A stretch of DNA of 64,000 nucleotides from Shewanella mangrovisoli. Its GTDB lineage: Bacteria; Pseudomonadota; Gammaproteobacteria; Enterobacterales; Shewanellaceae. A program made the position numbers and the translations under genes. Under the pieces are notes generated by a model. It searched no databases, was not told the origin of the DNA, and was given only the letters and a program-made list of their open reading frames with translations. The stretch is from contig NZ_CP080412.1 of NCBI RefSeq assembly GCF_019457635.1, forward strand, positions 2,604,001-2,668,000. The letters are read 5' to 3'. Of the stretch, positions 19,454-29,240 are shown in pieces. Positions within the stretch are counted from its first letter, which is position 1, and each line of letters starts with the position of its first letter.

Positions 19454-20389
19454 CTAGTTCAACGCTAACACATAGTCGATGGCACTGGTGATTGCCGAGA
19501 CTTGGGCTAGATCGCACTCCTCGGGCGTGGCCGATGGGCTGTCGGGATACACTTCTGTGGTGGTGTTATAAATACAGCCCGTCACACTGCTGCATAAACC
19601 TAGCGCTTTTAATGGGTAATTAATCACTCCATGTTGCACCACTGTCGAGCCGATAATCTCGCCCTTGTCATCGGCGGGCGCGATGTGAGTCACTTTGCTC
19701 ACCCCATCGATAATCGCCTTTTGGAAGGCATCCTGCGGACTTTCGGTATCGCCTACGGCATAAAAACCATCTGGAATGGTGCCAGGGATAAAGTCTTTGC
19801 CGTCACGTGCGGCCAAGGCTGGGCGAAATTCGTCCTCATCCGAGTCGGTGGTTTCATGTAAATCCACATGCACATCAAAACCTTGTGGAACGCTTGCTAC
19901 CAGTGCCATCAGTGCTGCCGACTCTTCAGCGGGACTATTAACATAAAACGAGCGGTTTGGATCGATAGCTTTCGGGTTCCAGCGATTAATGGTTTCATAA
20001 CCCCAAGGGCTCACACATACTGCCACCACTAAGTTTACCCGCTTCGCATAGTGAGCCGCGTTGTTAGCCAAAAAGGCCAAGGCGCCATGCACGCCGCTGG
20101 TTTCGTACCCGTGTACGCCACCTGTGACTAAGACGGTTTTCTTGTTCGGATCGAAGCTTGCTGATTTGACCGCAAACAAGGGATAACGCGCAGGATCAAT
20201 TGATAAGGCGCCATATTGCACCACGCTCAGCCCTAATTCGGCCAGTTGTGACTCCATCGCTTTTAGTGGCGTGACAACATTGTCTTGATAAGAACGCTTA
20301 ATTTGCGTGCTAGCAAACCATGCCGCCTTTTCGGCATCGCCCCATTTTTCACCAACTGTCCCGATTGGGTAAAAACTCACATTCGCCAT
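19454..20389 (-). CDS. M14-family zinc carboxypeptidase-like protein
   Basis: A 311-residue protein of the M14 metallocarboxypeptidase superfamily (succinylglutamate desuccinylase/aspartoacylase side). The zinc-binding HxxE is in TGGVHGYETSG near residues 92-102, the third zinc histidine in VDVHVDLHETTD (here HVDLHE) near 175, and a glutamate that could serve as catalytic base in TTTEVYPDSP near 280. No signal peptide is seen, so it is likely cytoplasmic. It follows the GNAT gene on the same strand by 55 bp and the two may be cotranscribed. The physiological peptide is unknown. Confidence 0.8.
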   Translation of the reverse strand: MANVSFYPIGTVGEKWGDAEKAAWFASTQIKRSYQDNVVTPLKAMESQLAELGLSVVQYGALSIDPARYPLFAVKSASFDPNKKTVLVTGGVHGYETSGVHGALAFLANNAAHYAKRVNLVVAVCVSPWGYETINRWNPKAIDPNRSFYVNSPAEESAALMALVASVPQGFDVHVDLHETTDSDEDEFRPALAARDGKDFIPGTIPDGFYAVGDTESPQDAFQKAIIDGVSKVTHIAPADDKGEIIGSTVVQHGVINYPLKALGLCSSVTGCIYNTTTEVYPDSPSATPEECDLAQVSAITSAIDYVLALN

Positions 20390-20444
20390 AGGTTCTCTTC
20401 TTCTGATTTTATGTTTTGGTCTTATGGTTAAAGATCGTTATAGA

Positions 20445-20909
20445 TCAAAGCACGAGCTGCATTGGAATATCGCGGATCCCACCGCGCTCGCGAATATCAC
20501 TTTGCGCAATAAAGCCAAAGCGCTGATAGACAGGCAGCGCATTCACCGCAGAATTGACGGTAAACGTGCCGGGATTCCCATTCGCTAAACACTCAGCTTT
20601 AGCAAGCTCCCACAGCTGACGCGACAGGCCTTGCCCCTTGGCGATATCCGCCACAAATAGATGATAAAGATGACTGTTATCCTTCATCCCCACCACACCG
20701 ACGAGTTCACCAACCTCATTCACTGCAACATGATATTGATAACCTAAGGCAAAATAATGCGCCACCGACTCAACCGACATGGCTTTGACTAAGGTTTCAG
20801 CGCCCACATCTGTGCACGTGGGAGCGATATAAACGTGCGTAAGCTCCGTGATTAATGCGCTTATTGCCTCAATATCTGTTGTAGTCGCCGCTCTGATCTG
20901 CATCTTCAT
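20445..20909 (-). CDS. GNAT-family N-acetyltransferase
   Basis: A 154-residue single GNAT domain. The acetyl-CoA binding loop is HLYHLFVADIAKGQGLSRQL (the A-motif with Q-x-x-G-x-x: KGQGLSR) near residues 82-101, followed by the alpha helix LWELAKAECLANG and the strand TFTVNSAVNALPVYQRFGF typical of motif B. The substrate cannot be told from sequence. It may be cotranscribed with the downstream M14 gene. Confidence 0.85.
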   Translation of the reverse strand: MKMQIRAATTTDIEAISALITELTHVYIAPTCTDVGAETLVKAMSVESVAHYFALGYQYHVAVNEVGELVGVVGMKDNSHLYHLFVADIAKGQGLSRQLWELAKAECLANGNPGTFTVNSAVNALPVYQRFGFIAQSDIRERGGIRDIPMQLVL

Positions 20910-20960
20910 TCCTTGATAAGTCCAGTGTTTAACTGACTACGATTAACAATCCTAGTATTA

Positions 20961-20986
20961 AAAAGCCAGAACAGGGTTCTGGCTTT
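20961..20986 (-). terminator. S9 peptidase terminator
   Basis: Arms AAAGCCAGAAC and GTTCTGGCTTT (11 bp) with a 3-nt loop; followed by TTTTAAT on the minus strand, about 55 nt after the peptidase stop. Confidence 0.8.
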
Positions 20987-21040
20987 GGCAACAAGTTAAC
21001 GGGACTTAATACCCAGTGGATTTAAGTCCATTATCCTCGA

Positions 21041-23092
21041 TTACTTTTTCGTCCAGCTGTCCATCCAACGGAACACGTTCGCGTACCATTGTTCTAGGTT
21101 TTCTGGCTTTAAGATCCAGTGGTTTTCGTCAGGGAAAATTAACAGCTCTGATGGAATACCCTTACGCTGCATATAGCTGAATGAGGCTAAACCTTGGCCA
21201 TAAGGCACTCGGAAGTCCTTCTCACCATGGATTACCAGCATTGGCGTCTTCCAGTTTTCCACATAGTTTACTGGGTTAAACTTCTCATATAAGGCTTTGT
21301 TATCTGAGTAAGTGCCGCCAAACTCATGCTCTGGAAACCATACTTCTTCGGTTACATAGTACATGGAGCGCATATCGAACAGACCAGCGTGGTTAACGAG
21401 GCACTTAAAGCCATCGTTCCAGTTGCCTTGGATCCAGTTCATCATGTAGCCGCCGTAAGAGCCACCCAAGGCACAGGCATTTTGTGGATCGAGCCATTTT
21501 TGTTGCTGGCTCACCGCAGCCAGACCTTTTTGTAAATCTTCTAATGGCTTACCGCCCCAATCTTGGCTGATAGAATCGGTAAAGGCTTGGCCGTAACCGG
21601 TTGAACCGTGGAAGTCCACCATCACTACGCCATAACCCGCGCCAGCCCATAATTGGGCGTTCCAACGACCACTGAAGGCATTACCAAATGACCCTTGTGG
21701 ACCACCGTGGACTAAGTATGCAATCGGATACTTTTTACCTTCTTGGTAGTTGGCAGGTTTGATCCAGTAACCGTAAACATCTTCGTTATTCCAACCCTTA
21801 AAGCTAAATTGTTGGAATTCACCGAATTTGATTTCGGCCAGCTTGTCTTTGTTGACTTCAGTTAGACGTTTCAGGCCTTGGCCATCGGTGTTGATGCGAT
21901 ACAGATCTCCCGGCTCAACTAAGGTTTTGCTGTCGAAGATCAATTGATCGTCGGCGATCGCAATCAGGCTATTGCTGCCGTCGCTATAAACAGACTGCAC
22001 ATCACCAAACTGAGTATTCACTTTGAAAATAGACACTTGGCCAATGTCCTGCGCCGTCACATACAGAGTGCGGTTGTCCGGTGCAAACATCAGCGAGCTT
22101 GGGCTTCTGTCCCACAGCGGTGCCACTTCCTTCGACTGTCCAGTGCTAGTATCACGCAGCATAATGCGGTAACGATCGGCCTCAAAGCCCGGTTTAGTCA
22201 TCGCAAGATACGCCATGTAGCGACCATCACTTGAGAATGTTGGCTGGGCGTCCCAAGCAATGTTATCGGCGGTTAAGTTAGTGGCTTTGCCACCGTTTAC
22301 ACTCACCTGCCACAGATCGTAGTTTGTGGTCCAAGCTTGATCTTTACTTGGCGCTTTCGCGCTGTACACCACATATTTACCGTCAGGAGTGAAAGTCACT
22401 TCTTCCATGCCTGAGAATGGCTTAGGTGGGGTTTCTGTATCTAAACCTTGGGTGATGTCCACCACTTTGGTCAGCTTCTCACCGTTAAGAGCACCCACAA
22501 ATAAGTGGTTACGGGCATGATCTTCCCAGGTATCCCAGTGACGCACCATCAACTGCTTGTATTCACGACCCGTCGATTTACGCTCTTCTTCGGCCTTAAA
22601 TTTGTCTTTTGAACAAGCTAAGTCTTTACACTCTGGGAAGACGCGCATGCTGAGCACGATTTGCTTGCCATCGTTAGAGAGTTTGTAACCATCGATATCC
22701 AATGGCAGATCAGAAACTTGCTGCGCTTCACCGCCCGTTAATGGCAGTTGGAACAGCTGGCTTGAACCACTGCGGCTGGCGAGGAAATAAATTGATTTGT
22801 CATCGTTTGCGAAGCTGACATCGTGCTCAGTACCCGCAGCCGAGGTGATCTGCATCGGTTTAGCGTCCGCTTGCGTCAGATCGAGAATATATAAATCTGA
22901 GCTCGCCTCTCCCTTGTCATTAACGGTTTTCAGGCCGTAGACCAATTTTGTGCCATCATGGGACACCGCGGCTGAATGCAATTTGTTGAGTTTAACCAGC
23001 TGTTGCACAGTAAAAGGCTTAGGATCGGCCGCGTGGGCAGAACAGGCCAAACCTGCCGCGCCAAGCGCCAATAGGAGAGGAGCTATTTTCAT
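21041..23092 (-). CDS. S9-family prolyl oligopeptidase-type peptidase
   Basis: An exported serine peptidase of 683 residues. The signal peptide MKIAPLLLALGAAGLACSAHA fixes the start at 23092 (GGA seven nt upstream); an ATG four codons earlier is less likely. A beta-propeller with WD40-like repeats (about 40-400) precedes an alpha/beta-hydrolase domain. The catalytic triad is serine in GGSYGGYMMNW (about 545), aspartate in HGEKDFRVPYGQ (about 630) and histidine in FPDENHWIL (about 662). Such enzymes release dipeptides from peptides in the periplasm. Single gene with its own terminator. Confidence 0.9.
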   Translation of the reverse strand: MKIAPLLLALGAAGLACSAHAADPKPFTVQQLVKLNKLHSAAVSHDGTKLVYGLKTVNDKGEASSDLYILDLTQADAKPMQITSAAGTEHDVSFANDDKSIYFLASRSGSSQLFQLPLTGGEAQQVSDLPLDIDGYKLSNDGKQIVLSMRVFPECKDLACSKDKFKAEEERKSTGREYKQLMVRHWDTWEDHARNHLFVGALNGEKLTKVVDITQGLDTETPPKPFSGMEEVTFTPDGKYVVYSAKAPSKDQAWTTNYDLWQVSVNGGKATNLTADNIAWDAQPTFSSDGRYMAYLAMTKPGFEADRYRIMLRDTSTGQSKEVAPLWDRSPSSLMFAPDNRTLYVTAQDIGQVSIFKVNTQFGDVQSVYSDGSNSLIAIADDQLIFDSKTLVEPGDLYRINTDGQGLKRLTEVNKDKLAEIKFGEFQQFSFKGWNNEDVYGYWIKPANYQEGKKYPIAYLVHGGPQGSFGNAFSGRWNAQLWAGAGYGVVMVDFHGSTGYGQAFTDSISQDWGGKPLEDLQKGLAAVSQQQKWLDPQNACALGGSYGGYMMNWIQGNWNDGFKCLVNHAGLFDMRSMYYVTEEVWFPEHEFGGTYSDNKALYEKFNPVNYVENWKTPMLVIHGEKDFRVPYGQGLASFSYMQRKGIPSELLIFPDENHWILKPENLEQWYANVFRWMDSWTKK

Positions 23093-23198
23093 TGTTATAT
23101 CCATCTTTTGTTAAACACATTCGGTAGTTGTACCGAATGAACGGTCAAAACGATCATCAATCGTCTTTGTGAAGATAAGTTTGCCACACTAACGAAAC

Positions 23199-23244
23199 AA
23201 AAACGCTCAAGCAAGCCAAAAGGCGTACTTGAGCGTATTTTTTT
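23199..23244 (-). terminator. fumB terminator
   Basis: Arms ACGCTCAAG and CTTGAGCGT with a 16-nt loop; T-rich on both sides (TTTTTGTTTCG on the minus strand). It lies about 120 nt after the fumarase stop. Confidence 0.75.
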
Positions 23245-23366
23245 GTGACAAATTGTCAGTCAGCATCGAATGGCGTCATTGAGTACCACTCGCCGTCCTT
23301 TCCCGCTCAAATCCCGCTTAAAAAAGCGACATTTTTGCAAGAAGGACATTCGCTTAGGCCATTTGC

Positions 23367-24911
23367 TTAGGCTTTGGCGTTAGCGATATTTACTTTCCAA
23401 ATCGCGGGACCGGTTTCATGGGCATTCACGCCGTTTGAGTCAACCGCCACAGTCACTGGCATATCTTCAACGTCAAACTCGTAAATCGCTTCCATACCTA
23501 AGTCGGCAAAGGCTACTACGCGTGATTTCTTAATGGCTTTAGACACTAAGTAAGCCGCGCCGCCCACTGCCATCAGGTACACAGCTTTGTGTTTCTTGAT
23601 AGATTCAACGGTTGCTGGACCACGCTCAGCCTTACCAATCATGCCCATCAGGCCAGTTTTATCCAGCATCAGGTCAGTGAACTTGTCCATACGGGTTGCA
23701 GTTGTCGGGCCAGCAGGACCTACAACTTCGTTACCGACTGGGTCAACAGGGCCCACGTAGTAGATAAACTTGCCAGTAAAGTCCACGCCTTCTGGTAAAC
23801 CTTCACCGCTTTCAATCAGGCTTTGGATACGTTTATGGGCAGCATCACGGCCGGTCAGCATTTTACCGCTTAACAGAATGGTTTCACCGCTCTTCCACTG
23901 CTCGATATCAGCTTGTGTGACTGTATCTAAGTTAACGCGGCGCACATCGCTGCCCACTTCGCGGGTGATTTCTGGCCAGTCGCTCAGTGAAGGAGGCGCA
24001 AGATCCGCAGGGCCAGTACCATCTAAATGGAAGTGTACGTGACGAGTTGCGGCGCAGTTCGGGATCATGACTACAGGTTTTGATGCTGCATGAGTCGGCG
24101 CTGATTTGATTTTCACGTCTAACACTGTGGTTAAACCGCCAAGGCCCTGCGCACCAATACCGAGGTTGTTAGCACGTTCGAAAATGTCTAAACGCAGTTT
24201 TTCTTCGCTGGTTTCTGCGCCGCGCGCCATTAACTCATGGATATCTACGCTTTCCATCAGCGCTTCTTTCGCCAGCACCGCGGCTTTTTCAGCGGTGCCG
24301 CCAATACCGATGCCGAGCATACCAGGAGGACACCAGCCCGCGCCCATGGTTGGCAGCGTTTTTTCAACCCAAGCAGCGATATCATCAGATGGGTTTAACA
24401 TCACCATCTTGGCTTTGTTTTCACTGCCGCCGCCCTTGGCTGCGATAGCCACTTCCACATGGTTGCCTGGCACCATATCGATATGCACCACGGATGGGGT
24501 GTTGTCTTTGGTGTTTTTACGGCTACCCGCAGGGTCGGCCACAATCGATGCACGCAGTGGGTTATCAGGGTTGGTATAAGCGCGGCGAACACCTTCATCG
24601 ACCATTTGTTGCACGGTCATATCGGTTTTGTCCCACTTAACACCCATACCAATCTTAACGAAGGTGGTCACTATACCCGTGTCTTGACACAGTGGGCGTT
24701 TACCTTCGGCAGACATACGCGAGTTAATCAAAATTTGCGCAATCGCATCCTTCGCCGCCGCACTTTGCTCACGCTCATAAGCTTCGCTCATGGCATCAAC
24801 AAAATCTTTTGGGTGGTAATAGGAGATGTATTGCAGGGCATCGGCCACACTTTCAATAAAGTCGGCTTGTTTAATCACTACATTTTCAGACGTTTCATGG
24901 TGAGATGACAT
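23367..24911 (-). CDS. fumB: Class I (Fe-S) fumarate hydratase
   Basis: A 514-residue fumarase that interconverts fumarate and malate using a [4Fe-4S] cluster. Cluster-region cysteines are in LCQDTG (about C78), the MIPNCAATRH motif (about C283) and further downstream; GAGWCPPGMLGIGIGG is the substrate-side loop. The single chain holds alpha and beta parts as in E. coli FumA/FumB. In Shewanella this is the main or anaerobic fumarase and works with fumarate respiration; the fumB name follows that use. No clear FNR site was seen in the 119-bp divergent gap to pabB. Confidence 0.95.
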   Translation of the reverse strand: MSSHHETSENVVIKQADFIESVADALQYISYYHPKDFVDAMSEAYEREQSAAAKDAIAQILINSRMSAEGKRPLCQDTGIVTTFVKIGMGVKWDKTDMTVQQMVDEGVRRAYTNPDNPLRASIVADPAGSRKNTKDNTPSVVHIDMVPGNHVEVAIAAKGGGSENKAKMVMLNPSDDIAAWVEKTLPTMGAGWCPPGMLGIGIGGTAEKAAVLAKEALMESVDIHELMARGAETSEEKLRLDIFERANNLGIGAQGLGGLTTVLDVKIKSAPTHAASKPVVMIPNCAATRHVHFHLDGTGPADLAPPSLSDWPEITREVGSDVRRVNLDTVTQADIEQWKSGETILLSGKMLTGRDAAHKRIQSLIESGEGLPEGVDFTGKFIYYVGPVDPVGNEVVGPAGPTTATRMDKFTDLMLDKTGLMGMIGKAERGPATVESIKKHKAVYLMAVGGAAYLVSKAIKKSRVVAFADLGMEAIYEFDVEDMPVTVAVDSNGVNAHETGPAIWKVNIANAKA

Positions 24912-25033
24912 AGTAGGTGCGCTCCAGCAGCCTTTAGGGCCTTACTTGTTTTTTTGTGTAATTCTTTCTGGGCCAATATGATACTCTTTCCCATCTTTTT
25001 GGGCTACATCACATTTTTAGATAGGGTTAATTG

Positions 25034-26452
25034 ATGGCAAATAGGGCGGCATTACCGCTGGCAGTACGCCAACTTGACTGGACTTTCAGCACTGCAGCAA
25101 TCTTCGAACACTTTGCGGCAGAACCTTGGGCCATATTGCTCGACTCGGCCAATGCGCCCCATCAGGACGCTAAATTCGATATGATTTGCGCCGGTCCCAT
25201 CGCCACCCTCATCACCCAAGGTGAAACAAGCGATATTCAAGTCAAGCTCAATGGCCTTGCACTCCCTAACGCTATTGCACCAGATGATGATCCCTTTTCG
25301 CTGTTAAATACCCTGCTTAGACATTGGTACCCAAATAAGGCGCTCTGCACTTCCTCAAACTTGAGCCTCCCCTTCAGTGGCGGCGCCATGGGCAGCTTTA
25401 GTTATGATTTAGGCCGCCGAATTGAGCAGCTCCCCTGTACTGCGGCGCAGGATATTCACCTCGGCGAGATGAATATTGGCTTTTACGACTGGGCATTGAT
25501 TTTCGATTATCAGCAGCAAAGCTGGTTTATGGTGCACTATTTGGGGGATGCCGCCCTCGATGTTCAATTGAAAATCATTGAAGCAAAAATAGCCGACACC
25601 ACCAAGCAGGCTGAGTTTCACCTCTCCAGCCCGTGGTCGGCGCAGCTCACCAAAGCCCAGTACACCACAAGATTTAATCAAGTACAGGCGTATCTGCATA
25701 GCGGGGATTGCTATCAAATTAATTTAACCCAGCGCTTTGAAGCAGAGTATCAAGGCGATGAATGGCACGCCTACTGCAAACTACGAAGTGCCAATCAGGC
25801 GCCCTTCTCCGCCTTTATGCGACTTGATGCCAACGCGATTTTATCGATTTCGCCCGAGCGTTTTATTCAGCTACGCGGTGACGACATTCAAACCAAACCG
25901 ATTAAAGGTACTCTGCCGCGTCATACCGACCCAGCGCTAGATAAACAAGCGGCGCAAGTACTTGCCCATTCGCCTAAGGATCGCGCCGAAAACGTGATGA
26001 TTGTGGATTTGCTGCGTAATGACATAGGTAAAGTTGCCGCGCCCGGCACTGTGCAAGTGCCACATCTATTTGTCATCGAAAGCTTTCCGGCGGTGCACCA
26101 TTTAGTCAGTACCGTTACCGCCAAACTCGACCCACAATACCACGCCTGTGATTTGCTGCGGGCGGCTTTTCCCGGCGGTTCGATTACCGGTGCGCCTAAA
26201 ATCCGCGCCATGGAAATTATTGAAGAACTGGAACCCTCACGCCGTAGTCTGTATTGTGGCTCTATGGGTTATATCAGCCAAGATGGGCAAATGGATACCA
26301 GTATCACCATCCGCACACTGGTGGCTGAACAAGGTAAGCTCTATTGCTGGGCGGGCGGCGGCATAGTCGCGGACTCAAATGTCGATGCCGAGTACCAAGA
26401 AAGCTTCGATAAAGTTAGCCGCATTTTACCATTACTCGATAGCCCGCAATAA
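25034..26452 (+). CDS. pabB: Aminodeoxychorismate synthase component I
   Basis: A 472-residue chorismate-utilising enzyme that, with glutaminase PabA, makes 4-amino-4-deoxychorismate for folate. The PIKGT motif (in TKPIKGTLPRH, about residue 288) marks the aminodeoxychorismate synthase type, where the lysine attacks chorismate. Other signatures are DRAENVMIVDLLRNDIG, FPGGSITGAPK and YCGSMGYISQDG. The ATG at 25034 follows AGGG by 8 nt. It is followed 25 bp later by the Nudix gene, an order found in several gammaproteobacteria. Confidence 0.95.
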   Translation: MANRAALPLAVRQLDWTFSTAAIFEHFAAEPWAILLDSANAPHQDAKFDMICAGPIATLITQGETSDIQVKLNGLALPNAIAPDDDPFSLLNTLLRHWYPNKALCTSSNLSLPFSGGAMGSFSYDLGRRIEQLPCTAAQDIHLGEMNIGFYDWALIFDYQQQSWFMVHYLGDAALDVQLKIIEAKIADTTKQAEFHLSSPWSAQLTKAQYTTRFNQVQAYLHSGDCYQINLTQRFEAEYQGDEWHAYCKLRSANQAPFSAFMRLDANAILSISPERFIQLRGDDIQTKPIKGTLPRHTDPALDKQAAQVLAHSPKDRAENVMIVDLLRNDIGKVAAPGTVQVPHLFVIESFPAVHHLVSTVTAKLDPQYHACDLLRAAFPGGSITGAPKIRAMEIIEELEPSRRSLYCGSMGYISQDGQMDTSITIRTLVAEQGKLYCWAGGGIVADSNVDAEYQESFDKVSRILPLLDSPQ

Positions 26453-26476
26453 CATCAGGAAACGAATAGGAAGCCT

Positions 26477-27064
26477 ATGGATCAAGCAGAATTTAGACTC
26501 AGATTTAATCTGCATCCTTTAGCCACGCAAGATCCGGCGGCTATTTCTCACCTTGGGTTGCGTAAAGCCGCGGTACTGATCCCCTTGCAGGAAATCCAAG
26601 GCGAGCTCAATCTGATTTTAACCCAAAGACCCATGCACCTTAGGGCGCACCCAGGGCAAATTAGCTTTCCTGGCGGCAAGATTGAACCCAGTGACAGCAG
26701 CGCCATTACGGCCGCACTTAGGGAAGCGGAAGAAGAAATTGGCCTTTGCCGGGAAAATGTTGAAGTGATAGGCACCTTCCCCGCCCATAACACCTTTACC
26801 GGTTTTGAAATCACTCCAGTCGTAGGCATGATTAAGCAGGATTTTGCCTTAAGGCTCGATCCCGGCGAAGTCGCCGATTGCTTTACCGTGCCTTTAAGCT
26901 TTTTTATCGAGCCGCAAAATCGCCACCGCAAACAGTTTTTACGCCAAGGGCGTTACTACAGCGTGCATTTTATTCCCTATCAGCAGCGTTTTATTTGGGG
27001 CGCGACGGCGGCGATTATCGATCACCTCTGCCGCCATTTGAGTCTACCCGAGGAGATGCTGTAA
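26477..27064 (+). CDS. nudL: CoA pyrophosphatase-type Nudix hydrolase
   Basis: A 195-residue Nudix enzyme of the CoAse group, expected to cleave CoA and derivatives to phosphopantetheine and 3',5'-ADP. The Nudix helix reads FPGGKIEPSDSSAITAAL then REAEEEIGL (about 72-100), with the preceding CoAse-type motif LTQRPMHLRAHPGQISF just upstream. The start is an ATG 25 bp after pabB with AGGAAGCC at the upstream junction. Likely cotranscribed with pabB, which supplies another cofactor pathway; the link is by position only. Confidence 0.92.
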   Translation: MDQAEFRLRFNLHPLATQDPAAISHLGLRKAAVLIPLQEIQGELNLILTQRPMHLRAHPGQISFPGGKIEPSDSSAITAALREAEEEIGLCRENVEVIGTFPAHNTFTGFEITPVVGMIKQDFALRLDPGEVADCFTVPLSFFIEPQNRHRKQFLRQGRYYSVHFIPYQQRFIWGATAAIIDHLCRHLSLPEEML

Positions 27065-27088
27065 ACCCGCATTCCCCTTTTGAATAAT

Positions 27089-27424
27089 TCAAATCACAAA
27101 ATGCACGTATAGACCCGCCGCCAGCGAGGTGAGCAGTAGCAAGGGAATATTAAACCAATAACCGAGTTTGCTGTGGTGAGCGACATAGTAATTAAACGCC
27201 AGACTTATCAGGCTTATCGCACCGCAGCCCCAGATGATGTATTGCAGTAATTCGGTTTCGCTTGGGTCCCAATAGTGTCTGAAGGTTTCACCGCGACTCA
27301 AGTAGGATCCGACCTCTCGTTCGGGGCGAGCCTCGCCAAACACCATCAACGCGTACACCGCCAAGGTCCAGCCCAGAATGGATAATGTGGCGAGGATCAT
27401 CTGAAATATTTTGACTTTCCGCAT
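27089..27424 (-). CDS. Small inner-membrane protein, unknown function
   Basis: A 111-residue protein with three or four hydrophobic segments: MILATLSILGWTLAVYALMVF near the N terminus, LQYIIWGCGAISLISLAFNYYV in the middle and FNIPLLLLTSLAAGLYVHFVI at the end. Between the first two is a polar stretch with YLSRGETFRHYWDPSETE. Start chosen at MRKVKIF; a GTG/ATG four codons upstream is possible. Convergent with nudL and divergent from asnS. Similar proteins occur in Shewanella and Vibrio relatives to my recollection, without known function. Confidence 0.7.
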   Translation of the reverse strand: MRKVKIFQMILATLSILGWTLAVYALMVFGEARPEREVGSYLSRGETFRHYWDPSETELLQYIIWGCGAISLISLAFNYYVAHHSKLGYWFNIPLLLLTSLAAGLYVHFVI

Positions 27425-27575
27425 ACCGCCTCCCAAGTTTTAAGGCACCCTATCACTCAATATTAGTAATATTAACCTCAGGATACCTTTTTCAGCTTGA
27501 GAAAAGCCACCAGCAAGGTAATATAAACCTCCAAAAATTTTCATATAAAACGTTTCGTTGGAGAACTAAGCAACA

Positions 27576-28976
27576 ATGAGCATTGCATCGGTCGCTTCTG
27601 TATTTAAAGGTGAGCACGCAGTTGGTTCGACAGTCACAGTCCGTGGCTGGGTCAGAACCCGTCGTGACTCTAAAGCTGGCATCTCTTTTTTAGCTGTCTA
27701 TGACGGCTCCTGCTTTAATCCTATCCAAGGTGTTGTGCCAAATAGCTTAGAAAATTACGACAACGAAGTGTTAAAGCTGACAGCTGGCTGCTCTGTGATC
27801 GTAACCGGTGAGATTGTTGAATCTCCTGGCGCTGGCCAAGCCTATGAGCTGCAAGTGACTGACGTTGAAGTCACTGGTTGGGTTGAAGATCCAGACACTT
27901 ACCCAATGGCGGCTAAGCGTCACTCTATCGAGCATTTACGCGAATTGGCGCACTTACGTCCACGTACCAACATCATTGGTGCCGTTGCCCGCGTACGTAA
28001 CTGTTTGTCTCAAGCGATTCACCGTTTCTACCACGAAAACGGTTTCGTATGGGTGTCTACACCGCTGATCACCGCATCAGACTGTGAAGGCGCGGGTGAA
28101 ATGTTCCGTGTATCCACACTGGATATGGAAAACCTGCCACGCACCGACGATGGCAAAGTGGACTATGACAAAGACTTCTTCGGTAAAGAGGCGTTCTTAA
28201 CCGTATCGGGCCAGCTGAACGGCGAGACCTACGCCTGTGCTCTGTCAAAAATCTATACCTTTGGCCCGACGTTCCGTGCTGAAAACTCAAACACCAGCCG
28301 CCACTTAGCGGAATTCTGGATGGTTGAGCCAGAAGTCGCCTTCGCTACCTTAAGCGATATCGCCAGCCTTGCTGAAGGCATGCTGAAATACGCCTTCAAC
28401 GCCGTATTAGCCGAGCGTATGGACGATCTAGAATTCTTCGCCCAGCACGTGGATAAAACCGTGATTGAGCGTCTGCAATCTTTCGTATCGAGTGATTTCG
28501 CCCAGGTGGATTACACCGATGCAGTAGACATTCTGCAAAAATGTGGCCGTGAGTTCGAGTTCCCAGTGTCTTGGGGTATCGACTTATCTTCTGAGCACGA
28601 GCGTTATCTGGCCGAAGAGCACTTCAAAGCCCCTGTGGTTGTGAAGAACTATCCAAAAGATATCAAAGCCTTCTACATGCGCCTTAACGAAGACGGTAAA
28701 ACCGTTGCCGCGATGGACGTGTTAGCCCCAGGCATCGGTGAAATCATCGGTGGTTCACAACGTGAAGAGCGTTTAGACGTGCTGGATATGCGTTTAGAAG
28801 AAATGGATCTGAACAAAGAAGATTACTGGTGGTACCGCGATCTGCGCCGTTACGGCACAGTGCCACACTCAGGTTTCGGTCTGGGCTTCGAGCGTTTAGT
28901 GTCTTACGTGACGGGCGTATCGAACATCCGTGACGTGATCCCATTCCCACGCGCGCCACGCACTGCGAACTTCTAA
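27576..28976 (+). CDS. asnS: Asparaginyl-tRNA synthetase
   Basis: Class IIb aminoacyl-tRNA synthetase of 466 residues, identical in length to the E. coli enzyme. The OB-fold anticodon-binding domain (about 15-105, [24 protein letters not shown]) is followed by the catalytic core with motif 1 around [15 protein letters not shown], motif 2 [15 protein letters not shown] and motif 3 [12 protein letters not shown]. The ATG is preceded by GGAGA. Stands alone and ends at a compact GC-rich terminator. Confidence 0.98.
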   Translation: MSIASVASVFKGEHAVGSTVTVRGWVRTRRDSKAGISFLAVYDGSCFNPIQGVVPNSLENYDNEVLKLTAGCSVIVTGEIVESPGAGQAYELQVTDVEVTGWVEDPDTYPMAAKRHSIEHLRELAHLRPRTNIIGAVARVRNCLSQAIHRFYHENGFVWVSTPLITASDCEGAGEMFRVSTLDMENLPRTDDGKVDYDKDFFGKEAFLTVSGQLNGETYACALSKIYTFGPTFRAENSNTSRHLAEFWMVEPEVAFATLSDIASLAEGMLKYAFNAVLAERMDDLEFFAQHVDKTVIERLQSFVSSDFAQVDYTDAVDILQKCGREFEFPVSWGIDLSSEHERYLAEEHFKAPVVVKNYPKDIKAFYMRLNEDGKTVAAMDVLAPGIGEIIGGSQREERLDVLDMRLEEMDLNKEDYWWYRDLRRYGTVPHSGFGLGFERLVSYVTGVSNIRDVIPFPRAPRTANF

Positions 28977-29002
28977 TTTGTCCGTTAACAGACAAATCCT
29001 TT

Positions 29003-29026
29003 AAAACGCGCCTCGGCGCGTTTTTT
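29003..29026 (+). terminator. asnS terminator
   Basis: Stem AACGCGCC/GGCGCGTT with a 2-nt to 4-nt loop followed by TTTTTT. Confidence 0.85.
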
Positions 29027-29240
29027 ATTGGTCAGTAAAAATGCGTTAAAATTCATCACTCGGTCAAACTCCTTCGCCTGAGTCCTTGCACTTTAGGGGG
29101 CAAGAAATCTAAGATGGCTGCGGCTAACTTATGTGCTTAGCGCAGATAACAGCCCTTGTTGCAGGAAGTGACGACGTTGTCGTTAGTAAGCGAGTTGCAA
29201 AAGGCAACTCAACAGCATTTTGCTCAATCGAGGAATCATA

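Noticed and set aside
24106..24579. 157-codon open frame on the plus strand inside fumB
   Set aside because: Antisense to the fumarase catalytic region with no recognisable family.
24912..25033. Possible CRP or FNR site in the fumB/pabB gap
   Set aside because: Only a TGTGA half-site was seen; no matching second half and no TTGAT-N4-ATCAA.
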